DNA from: Porphyromonadaceae bacterium COT-184 OH4590
GTDB lineage: Bacteria; Bacteroidota; Bacteroidia; Bacteroidales; Paludibacteraceae
Assembly (NCBI GenBank): GCA_000768855.1
Contig: JRAN01000012.1
Span: 110,900-174,899, forward strand
Reading direction: 5' to 3'
DNA: 64,000 bases
Each line of letters opens with the position of its first letter. The stretch's first letter is position 1. The notes under the pieces were generated by a model, which saw nothing but the letters and a program-made list of their open reading frames with translations, was not told the origin of the DNA and searched no databases. The translations under genes were made by a program, and so were the position numbers. Shown piece after piece: positions 28,069 through 35,178 of this stretch.

Positions 28069-28359
28069 AAGGGTAAGACCGGACTTCGCAGTTATCAAAA
28101 ATCGAACTATTGTAGCAAAAATACAGTAAAACAATCATTTGATGAGTTAATAGCTAATGCCAATTTTAAATATATCTTTTTGAGCTACAACAATGAGGGA
28201 CTGATGGATAGTCAAGAGATTATGACTATACTATCGAAATATGGCAAATATGATTTGACTACTACCGATTATCAGGGTTTTAGAGCCGACAAAAACGAGA
28301 ATAGATACCACAAAGCCACCTCAACCATCGAATATCTACACATATTAGAGCGGAGGTAG
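28069..28359 (+). pseudogene. C-terminal remnant of a D12-class DNA adenine methyltransferase
   Basis: The frame encodes 96 residues that match the C-terminal third of Dam-like (MethyltransfD12) enzymes: GKTGLRSYQKSNYC, FKYIFLSYNNEGLM, SKYGKYDL, YQGFRADK and a final TIEYLHILERR. The SAM-binding FxGxG motif and the catalytic DPPY motif, which lie N-terminal in this family, are absent. There is no start codon of its own at the homology boundary. A restriction-modification or solitary methylase gene was truncated here. The remaining frame is still open and well conserved, so the loss may be recent. Confidence 0.8.
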
Positions 28360-28380
28360 CAAGACGTAACTGCAGAATAA

Positions 28381-28417
28381 ACAAAGGGATGTCTCCAATA
28401 TAAAGACATCCCTTTGT
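28381..28417. terminator. Bidirectional terminator
   Basis: ACAAAGGGATGTCT at 28381-28394 is exactly complementary to AGACATCCCTTTGT at 28404-28417, with a nine-base loop. It lies between the convergent methyltransferase relic and the membrane protein gene. Confidence 0.75.
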
Positions 28418-28434
28418 TTGAGATATGAAGTACT

Positions 28435-29301
28435 TTACCTATTTATACGTTTCTTTTTATACGAATGATAAATTAGTATGGCAATGGTAATTATCAATGC
28501 TCCGAGTATCACAAACATTTCGATTGTGTAGTCGAGAGGGTGTACCCATATCTCTTTGAATACATTGTGCCTGCCGAGTACCTCAATAAATGTCCAAAAT
28601 ATTATAACCGTAGCTATAGAGTATCGGATAGCATATCCCCAAGTTGGTATTTTTATCTGTTTTCGCATCATAAAAATAGAGCCTGCCAGACATAAACCTG
28701 CTATAATAAGTGTGATAGGGTGACGGTCGCCGAGTAGATTTTCGTCGTAGCAGAATAACAACACCAAATAGCTTGTCCAGAGTAACATATTTATCTCCAT
28801 AAAGGTAACCATTGCGGTATTGCGAATAGTGGGTTTTAGTTCGGTATGTTCTTTGCAGCGTATGACGTGTCGCTGAACATAGTTGAAAAAATTGCAACCC
28901 GTTTTGACACTAAATATGTAGAACATCAGAAACATAACCCAAAAACCTACTGACGATGGCATCATAAGATATTCGGGTTTGGTAATAATATCGCCTGCAC
29001 TATCGACAAGAGGCTGTACACCAAGACGATGTGCATAGTAAATATAGGTAAACTCTATCCAGCCTGTCCAGAAAAGCAGTCCGCCAAATAGACCGAAAAG
29101 TGTTTGAATAGTATCGCCTTTGATAAATATTCCTACAATGGTGATGACAAATCCAAGCAATCCAAGCCCAAAGGCAGCATACACAAGTGTGTCTTTACTC
29201 AAAAAATGCTCCATTACTATCATTAGAGCATGTCCTAATGGCATAGTGAATAGTACCATCAAAAACGATGATATACCGATAAGAATTGTTTTTTTTGACA
29301 T
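28435..29301 (-). CDS. Polytopic membrane protein, function unknown
   Basis: The ATG at 29301 gives 288 residues with about eight membrane helices. An upstream ATG at 29355 would add 18 charged residues before the first helix and is less likely. Conserved-looking polar positions inside or next to helices (WTGWIEFTYIYYAHRLGVQP, WVHPLDYTIE) suggest a real function, and a similar protein occurs in other Bacteroidales from memory. No known motif is seen. It stands alone between a terminator and a divergent promoter. Confidence 0.65.
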   Translation of the reverse strand: MSKKTILIGISSFLMVLFTMPLGHALMIVMEHFLSKDTLVYAAFGLGLLGFVITIVGIFIKGDTIQTLFGLFGGLLFWTGWIEFTYIYYAHRLGVQPLVDSAGDIITKPEYLMMPSSVGFWVMFLMFYIFSVKTGCNFFNYVQRHVIRCKEHTELKPTIRNTAMVTFMEINMLLWTSYLVLLFCYDENLLGDRHPITLIIAGLCLAGSIFMMRKQIKIPTWGYAIRYSIATVIIFWTFIEVLGRHNVFKEIWVHPLDYTIEMFVILGALIITIAILIYHSYKKKRINR

Positions 29302-29641
29302 AATTATTAATTTATCAAGTGATTGGTTAGCTCTAATTCGCTTTGAATATATCAATTATGAGTATAAATTTAAATGTGCAAAATTATACAGCCACCCTAT
29401 ACCTCACAATACCTACTTTTAGGTATTTTTCTTTGTAAATATCATTGTAAATAGTGATGAGGAGAACTTCTTTTGTATGTCGGTGATATTTGATTGCTGT
29501 CTGTAATAACATAAATGAAATAAAAAAGCGTTTAGAGATGACTCAAGTTTTTGATGTGTTGAATTATTTTTGTAATTTTGCTTCGGGTAAAGAATACTAT
29601 TTACAGTAAGTATAAATATTTGAAAAGAAACGAAATAATAT
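29302..29641. other. Intergenic region between divergent genes
   Basis: These 340 bases separate the membrane protein gene from the purL fragment. The only clear signal is the promoter at 29550-29580. A short CCTACTTTTAGGTA hairpin lies near 29409-29423. No coding potential is seen. Confidence 0.4.
29550..29580 (+). promoter_or_regulatory. Consensus Bacteroides promoter before the purL fragment
   Basis: TTTG at 29550-29553, exactly 19 bases, then TAATTTTG at 29573-29580: a full match to the TTTG-N19-TAnnTTTG consensus. Transcription would start near 29587, leaving a leader of about 55 bases. Confidence 0.7.
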
Positions 29642-30664
29642 ATGGATTTAACACAAAAGCTAATACACAATCTACAAAAATTGAATGTACTCAGTCAAAA
29701 AGGGTTAATAGAGATGTTTGACTCTACAATCGGTCGTTCTACGGTATTGATGCCTTTTGGAGGCAAGACACAGCGAACCGAGACACAGGTTTCGGTGCAG
29801 AAACTGCCTGTTGGCAACCACTTTACCAATACCGCTTCGATGATGGCTTATGGTTATAATCCGGATATAGCTTCGTGGAGTCCTTATCATGGGGCTCAAT
29901 ATGCGGTGATAGAGGCTATTACAAAAATTGTAGCCTCCGGCGGAAGATATAATAATATCAGATTTTCGTTTCAAGAATATTTCGAGAAGATGACCGAAAA
30001 CCCTTTCTCTTGGGGTAAACCTACTGCTGCCTTGCTCGGAGCTTTGCAGATGCAGCACGACTTCTGTTTGCCTGCTATAGGAGGCAAAGACTCTATGAGT
30101 GGCACTTTTAGAGATATCAATGTACCGCCTATGCTTATGGCGTTTGGTATTACTACAGTGGATGCTCGCAATGTTATATCAACCGATTTTAAGAAGGCGG
30201 GTAACTATATTTACTTAATAAAACACTATTATAGAGAAGATTATACACCCGATACCGAACAACTCAAAGCAAACTATAATTTTATTTCGGACAATATTGA
30301 GAATAAAAATATAGTATCGGCTTTTGCAATTGGTTTTGGTGGTGTTGCCGAGGCGGTGTGCAAAATGGCTTTTGGCAATGAAATAGGTGTAGAGATAGTA
30401 TTTACCGAAACGGACAATTATGACAAAACCGCATTCGAAAACGATCTGTTCGGTATATCATACGGGTCGGTGTTGGTAGAGAGTGTTGCCCAATTAAGCA
30501 GTGATAAAGCTATATGTTTGGGACAAACAGTTGAGGATAAGTCTGTTAGAATTATTGGTAATCTGATTGGCGAATCACATAAAACCCTAGCTTTGTGTTC
30601 GTTGGACGAACTTTATAAAGCCAATACCGAAAAGTTTGCTGAGATATATCCAATAAAAAAATAA
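29642..30664 (+). pseudogene. Isolated central domain of phosphoribosylformylglycinamidine synthase (PurL)
   Basis: Full-length PurL of Bacteroidales is about 1230 residues. It converts FGAR, glutamine and ATP to FGAM in purine synthesis. This 340-residue frame matches only the second AIRS-like half: LNVLSQKGLIEMFDSTIG, STVLMPFGGKTQ, FQEYFEKM, GKPTAALLGA and AIGGKDSMSG, then the AIRS_C-like part. The N-terminal and first synthase domains (roughly 590 residues) and the C-terminal glutaminase are missing. The frame is open from an ATG to a stop at the domain boundary. It carries a consensus promoter and lies seven bases before a glycosyltransferase gene. It cannot have FGAM synthase activity alone. 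Either it is a relic or it has a new role. Confidence 0.75.
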
Positions 30665-30671
30665 GGCTACT

Positions 30672-31658
30672 ATGTTGCCCCAAATCTCTATATTAATACC
30701 TTTTTACAACTGTGAGAAGTATATCTATAGGTGCATAGAAAGTATTGCTGTGCAGAGTTTTAGAGATTTTGAGGTAGTGCTTTTAGACGACTGTTCGGAC
30801 GATAATAGTTTGGAGGTAGCCATATCGACGCTCGACACGCACAGTTGGATAAGGTATAAACTATTGCAAAACCCTCAAAACAAAGGTGTAGCCTATTGTA
30901 GAAACAGGCTTATGGAGAATGCTGTAGGCAAATACCTTTTGTTTGTCGATGCAGACGATTGGATAGAGGCAGATATGTTAGAAATACTTTACCACAAAGC
31001 TGAGCAGGAAGTAGCCGATATAGTTGTTTCCGATTTTTTTTATGAAACACCCGGCAAAACTATTGTGGCTCACGACTTTGTTGCCTCATCAAGAGAAGAA
31101 AATATAAAGAATGCAATAGAGCAAAAAATAGTCTATACAAGTTTGTGGAATAAGTTGATAGTTAGTGATTTGGTGCGTCGAAACGGTTGTACTTTCCCTA
31201 TTGATTTGAATATGTCGGAAGATAGATTGCTGGTAATAAAGCTATATTGTTTTGCCCACAAAATATCCAAACTCGACAAGCCGCTATATCACTACAATCG
31301 TATGAATGAAAGTTCTATAACAGCCACCAAAACAGAATTTCATTACAAACAGGCAATACTTTTTTGGCAGTATTTAGATGAATTTTTACAATCACTAAAT
31401 ATTTACGAAAAATATAGAAAATCAATAGAATACTCGAAAGTGGAAAATAAGGTGCTACTTATGCAGCAGGTCAAATCCTGTAGATTGCACCGAAAGTATG
31501 GCTATCTGTTCGAAGATATAGCCCCGTCGTTTATAGGCGTATTCCCATACAAAAGTCAGAATCTGACACTATATTTTGCTAATCGCAAAATGTATGGTAT
31601 GGCATATCTTGTAAATTTGATGCTAAGGTTTAAGGTTCGTCTATTCAGTTGGTTATGA
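30672..31658 (+). CDS. Family 2 glycosyltransferase
   Basis: This is a GT-A fold transferase that adds a sugar from a nucleotide donor to a surface glycan or lipid. The 328-residue product starts with ISILIPFYNCEKYIYRCIESI, has the nucleotide-binding LLDDCSDDNS and the metal-binding DADDW motif near 98, and a C-terminal acceptor region. Donor and acceptor cannot be predicted. It is not in a polysaccharide cluster. It follows the purL fragment by seven bases and is coupled by ATGA to the next gene. Confidence 0.85.
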   Translation: MLPQISILIPFYNCEKYIYRCIESIAVQSFRDFEVVLLDDCSDDNSLEVAISTLDTHSWIRYKLLQNPQNKGVAYCRNRLMENAVGKYLLFVDADDWIEADMLEILYHKAEQEVADIVVSDFFYETPGKTIVAHDFVASSREENIKNAIEQKIVYTSLWNKLIVSDLVRRNGCTFPIDLNMSEDRLLVIKLYCFAHKISKLDKPLYHYNRMNESSITATKTEFHYKQAILFWQYLDEFLQSLNIYEKYRKSIEYSKVENKVLLMQQVKSCRLHRKYGYLFEDIAPSFIGVFPYKSQNLTLYFANRKMYGMAYLVNLMLRFKVRLFSWL

Positions 31659-32524
31659 AAAAAATTAAATTGTACATAACTCTAATTTCTGTTGCTTGCG
31701 TACTTGTGCCATTGCAAGCCACAGCAAAAGAAGACAACAATCAATTACTTGCCTCAGAGACAGGTATTGATACCGTTTCGGTATGGTCTGATAGACCTCA
31801 GAAGTTGCCATATACTGTTAAGTCTAGGGTATTGTCGGTGGGCAATATACGGCTAAAAGATACTTATTTGTCCAATATAGAGTATTTTGGGTGGAATGTT
31901 GGCTGGGAGAGTTCGTTCACAGGATTTTTGGGGACTTGTATCTATTGGCGAAGTATCAATATGTTCACATATGGAAATACTGTTAATCTGCCTGCTACTT
32001 CGACTATGAGCTATATAGGAGGAGAGGTAAGCCTTGGAGCCGGTTATAATTACAGGCAAAACAATCTTGACCTAAAAATAGGAGGATTGCCCGCATTAGC
32101 ATTCGGACTAAAAAATAACGCACGAAATATCAACAATATACAGTCGGTAGATGCCTCCCTAAACCTCTGGCTCGACCTTGAGGCAAGCTACAAAATACCT
32201 GTCAATAGAGTAAAAATTGCTTTTACCGACCATTTTCAAACATCGCTTTTGGGAGGAATGTTTGTTCCCGAATTTGGTGCTCTGTACTATGAATATATTT
32301 TTGGTAGCCTCGATGGTTCGCTCCATTTTAGCTCTTTTCACAATAAGGTGGCATTCAAAAACCGTTTAGAATTTAGCCTTGCCCTGAAACCTCTGATAAT
32401 CAAAGTTCAGTATTATATCAATTACCAAAGTTGGAGAGCAAATAGCCTATATTTTGCTCATCTACAACACAATTTTGGTTTAGGCATAGTATTTTTGCTC
32501 GAAAACAAAACCAAGCTTTATTAA
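31655..32524 (+). CDS. Secreted DUF3316-like outer-membrane protein
   Basis: The ATG at 31655 overlaps the glycosyltransferase stop (ATGA). An alternative ATG lies two codons upstream. The product of 289 residues has a signal peptide (ending about ATA-KED), then alternating hydrophobic strands (YIGGEVSLGAGYNYR, LSLALK-type strands, HNFGLGIVFLL), suggesting a small barrel. It resembles the Bacteroidetes DUF3316 family (DTYLSNIEYFGWNVG). Function unknown. Confidence 0.65.
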   Translation: MKKIKLYITLISVACVLVPLQATAKEDNNQLLASETGIDTVSVWSDRPQKLPYTVKSRVLSVGNIRLKDTYLSNIEYFGWNVGWESSFTGFLGTCIYWRSINMFTYGNTVNLPATSTMSYIGGEVSLGAGYNYRQNNLDLKIGGLPALAFGLKNNARNINNIQSVDASLNLWLDLEASYKIPVNRVKIAFTDHFQTSLLGGMFVPEFGALYYEYIFGSLDGSLHFSSFHNKVAFKNRLEFSLALKPLIIKVQYYINYQSWRANSLYFAHLQHNFGLGIVFLLENKTKLY

Positions 32525-32541
32525 AACCAAAAACTTATAAT

Positions 32542-32571
32542 ATTGTACATTAAATCTAAGTATTATCTTTG
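32542..32571 (+). promoter_or_regulatory. Putative promoter of miaB
   Basis: ATTG at 32542-32545, 18 bases, then TATCTTTG at 32564-32571. The leader to the ATG at 32601 would be about 25 bases. Confidence 0.5.
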
Positions 32572-32600
32572 TATTTTGATTTTTTTATACAAAACAGATA

Positions 32601-33929
32601 ATGACAAAGAAACTTAAAATAGAGACTTATGGTTGTCAGATGAACGTGGCAGACAGCGAAGTAGTGGCTGCCATTATGTTGTCGGATGGCTATGAAATAA
32701 CCGACAACGAAAAAGAGGCTGACACAATAATAGTAAATACCTGTTCTATACGCGACAATGCCGAGCAGAAAGTGATTGCGAGGTTGCAATATTTTAATTC
32801 GTTGCGAAAAAAAAACAAGAGCCTAAATATAGGCGTAATTGGTTGTATGGCAGAGCGTTTGCAAGACGAACTGCTCGATAAACACAACATTGACTTTGTA
32901 GCTGGTCCCGACTCGTACCTTGACCTGCCAAACCTCGTTGGTGCCGTAGAGCAGGGCGAAAAAGCCATTAATATAGAACTCTCTAAAACAGAGACTTACA
33001 AAGATGTTATGCCGGCACGAATAGGAAAGTCGATACTTGGGTTTGTATCTATTATGCGTGGTTGCAACAACTTTTGCTCATACTGCATAGTGCCCTACAC
33101 ACGCGGCAGGGAGCGTAGTCGCGATGTGGAGAGCATTATAAACGAAGTGAAAAACCTCCAAAGCAATGGTTACAAAGAGGTTACTCTTTTGGGGCAAAAT
33201 GTAAACTCCTACCTTTTCGACGACGGACAGGGCAATCGCACCGACTTTTCGCAACTGCTTGAGCAGGTGGCACTTGCCGTACCGGATATGCGTATTCGTT
33301 TTACTACGTCGCACCCCAAAGATATGAGTGACAGCTCCCTTGAGGTTATTGCCCGATACCCAAACCTATGTAAATATATACATTTACCCGTACAGAGTGG
33401 CAGCAACAACACACTGAGGCTGATGAAACGCAAATATACCCGCGAAGATTATCTCGACCGTATTGCCTCTATCCGTCGTATATTGCCCGAAGCATCGATT
33501 GGTACGGACATATTCTGCGGTTTTTCAGATGAGTCGGAGCAGGATTTTCAGGATACTCTTTCGCTTATGCGTGAGGTAAGGTTTGATATGTCGTTTATGT
33601 TTAAATACTCCGAACGTCCCGGCACGTTTGCCTCTAAGTATCTGCCCGACAATATCGCGGAGTCGGTAAAGATAGAACGCCTCAATGCTATAATTGCTCT
33701 ACAAAATCAACTAAGCCTGCAGAGCAATCTCGACGATATAGGCAAAACCTTTGAGGTGCTTGTAGAAGGCTATTCAAAGCGGTCTCGTGACAATTTTTAC
33801 GGACGTACCTCGCAAAACAAGGTGGTAATATTCCCAAAAAACGGTACTAAAATAGGCGATTTTGTAAATGTAAAGATACTCAAAGCCACAGCCGCCTCTC
33901 TTATAGGCGAAATGGTTGATAAGGTATAG
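32601..33929 (+). CDS. miaB: tRNA-2-methylthio-N6-dimethylallyladenosine synthase
   Basis: MiaB is a radical-SAM methylthiotransferase that modifies i6A37 of tRNAs reading UNN codons. The 442-residue product has the UPF0004 domain with three cluster cysteines (YGCQMN, NTCSIR, GCMAE), the radical-SAM CxxxCxxC motif in RGCNNFCSYCIVPYTRG, and a C-terminal TRAM domain. The GCNNFC form and length are typical of MiaB rather than RimO or MtaB. It has its own promoter. Confidence 0.95.
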   Translation: MTKKLKIETYGCQMNVADSEVVAAIMLSDGYEITDNEKEADTIIVNTCSIRDNAEQKVIARLQYFNSLRKKNKSLNIGVIGCMAERLQDELLDKHNIDFVAGPDSYLDLPNLVGAVEQGEKAINIELSKTETYKDVMPARIGKSILGFVSIMRGCNNFCSYCIVPYTRGRERSRDVESIINEVKNLQSNGYKEVTLLGQNVNSYLFDDGQGNRTDFSQLLEQVALAVPDMRIRFTTSHPKDMSDSSLEVIARYPNLCKYIHLPVQSGSNNTLRLMKRKYTREDYLDRIASIRRILPEASIGTDIFCGFSDESEQDFQDTLSLMREVRFDMSFMFKYSERPGTFASKYLPDNIAESVKIERLNAIIALQNQLSLQSNLDDIGKTFEVLVEGYSKRSRDNFYGRTSQNKVVIFPKNGTKIGDFVNVKILKATAASLIGEMVDKV

Positions 33930-34059
33930 CACGATAGAATTATTTATATTCAATCAATAATTGTTTTTCTCAAAAAAAATTACACTTATATGCTTTTTGT
34001 AACGAAAAAACTACTAATTTTGTGGGACAACAATAAAATTAACTAAAAAATTAAATGTT

Positions 34060-34608
34060 ATGACGAACAAAGAGTTGAAAGGAACTAAGACAGAGAAGAA
34101 TCTACAAGAGGCTTTTGCCGGCGAAAGTATGGCGAGAAACAAATACACCTATTTTGCCTCAAAAGCAAGGAAAGACGGTTATATTCAGATAGCCGAAATC
34201 TTTGAAGAGACCGCCAATAACGAGCGTGAACACGCAAAAATTTGGTACAAGGAGCTTCATGGAGGTGAAATCGACGATACGGCTGCAAATCTACTTGCTG
34301 CTGCCGAAGGTGAAAACTACGAGTGGACAGATATGTACGACCGTATGGCAAAAGAGGCAAGAGAGGAGGGATTCACTCGTATTGCTATGTTGTTTGAGCA
34401 GGTTGCCAAAATAGAGAAAGAGCACGAGGAGCGTTATCGCAAGTTACTCAAAAACGTCGAAGACCAATTGGTATTCTCTCGCGATGGCAATGTTATTTGG
34501 CAGTGTATCAACTGCGGACATATCATTATCGGCAAAAAGGCACCGGCACGTTGCCCCGTTTGTGCTCACGATCAGGCATATTACCAAATCAAAGCCGAAA
34601 ATTATTGA
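34060..34608 (+). CDS. Rubrerythrin
   Basis: This non-haem iron protein reduces hydrogen peroxide in anaerobes. The 182-residue product has a ferritin-like four-helix domain with the diiron EExxH-type ligands ([13 protein letters not shown] and [12 protein letters not shown]) and a C-terminal rubredoxin-like domain with CINCGH and CPVC. A TAATTTTG box at 34015-34022 may be its -7 element. A terminator follows. It points to an anaerobic or microaerobic life. Confidence 0.93.
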   Translation: MTNKELKGTKTEKNLQEAFAGESMARNKYTYFASKARKDGYIQIAEIFEETANNEREHAKIWYKELHGGEIDDTAANLLAAAEGENYEWTDMYDRMAKEAREEGFTRIAMLFEQVAKIEKEHEERYRKLLKNVEDQLVFSRDGNVIWQCINCGHIIIGKKAPARCPVCAHDQAYYQIKAENY

Positions 34609-34631
34609 TTAATAATTGCATAAACAAGTTA

Positions 34632-34663
34632 AAATAGCACTCATAAATTTGGGTGCTATTTTT
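34632..34663 (+). terminator. Terminator after the rubrerythrin gene
   Basis: AAATAGCAC at 34632-34640 pairs with GTGCTATTT at 34653-34661 and is followed by T residues. Confidence 0.7.
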
Positions 34664-35038
34664 CTGTAAATATATTACTGTTAATTGCTGATTTATGGTG
34701 GATTATCACACAATGTAAGCTCAACTTTGCGACAATTGCATTAAATCCATATTCCGCAATATAAAAACATTGTTTAAAACCTATATTTCAATATATTATA
34801 AGTGTGTTTGAAATTGATTTTATACTAAGAAAAATAACTCAATGCTTAATTTGACATCAACACTTCCCTTTGTTGAAAATATTTTTATTCTTACTTCTTA
34901 ACTATTTTCCGTGTAGCTTTGGTACGCTTGATAATTGATAATAATCAAAACATCTTAAAAATATTTTTATAGAGTAATTCAGGTTAAACCCAAACAGCAA
35001 TTATATCTTTCCATTATCCAAATACCAGAGCAGTCGAG

Positions 35039-35090
35039 TAGCTACAAATAGTGATTCTAAAATACCGAAATAGCTATAAATAGTGATTTT
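35039..35090 (+). promoter_or_regulatory. Paired direct repeats upstream of feoAB, possible operator
   Basis: TAGCTACAAATAGTGATTCT at 35039-35058 recurs as TAGCTATAAATAGTGATTTT at 35071-35090 (18 of 20 identical). The starts are 32 bases apart, about three helical turns. AAATACC precedes both copies. The second copy runs into the -33 region of the promoter. An iron- or redox-responsive regulator would be a natural guess for feoAB, but the motif is not a recognisable Fur box. Confidence 0.55.
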
Positions 35091-35117
35091 GTGTAAGAAT
35101 TAAAAGTATTATCTTTG
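35088..35117 (+). promoter_or_regulatory. Promoter of feoAB
   Basis: TTTG at 35088-35091, 18 bases, then TATCTTTG at 35110-35117. The leader to the ATG at 35179 would be about 55 bases. Confidence 0.6.
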
Positions 35118-35178
35118 CCAACTGTTAAAACAAAATCTCATCTGTTTGTTACCAACAGATACATTATTATATTATTTT

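Larger units (their letters stand above)
34664..35178. other. Long leader and regulatory region of feoAB
   Basis: About 500 bases lie without a gene. No open frame of interest is seen. The left 370 bases are AT-rich with no recognisable element. The right part carries two 20-base direct repeats and a promoter, listed separately. Confidence 0.5.

Noticed and set aside
35039-35090. Direct repeats before feoAB considered as a CRISPR remnant
   Set aside because: Only two 20-base copies with a 12-base spacer, no cas gene, and the position at a promoter fits an operator better.
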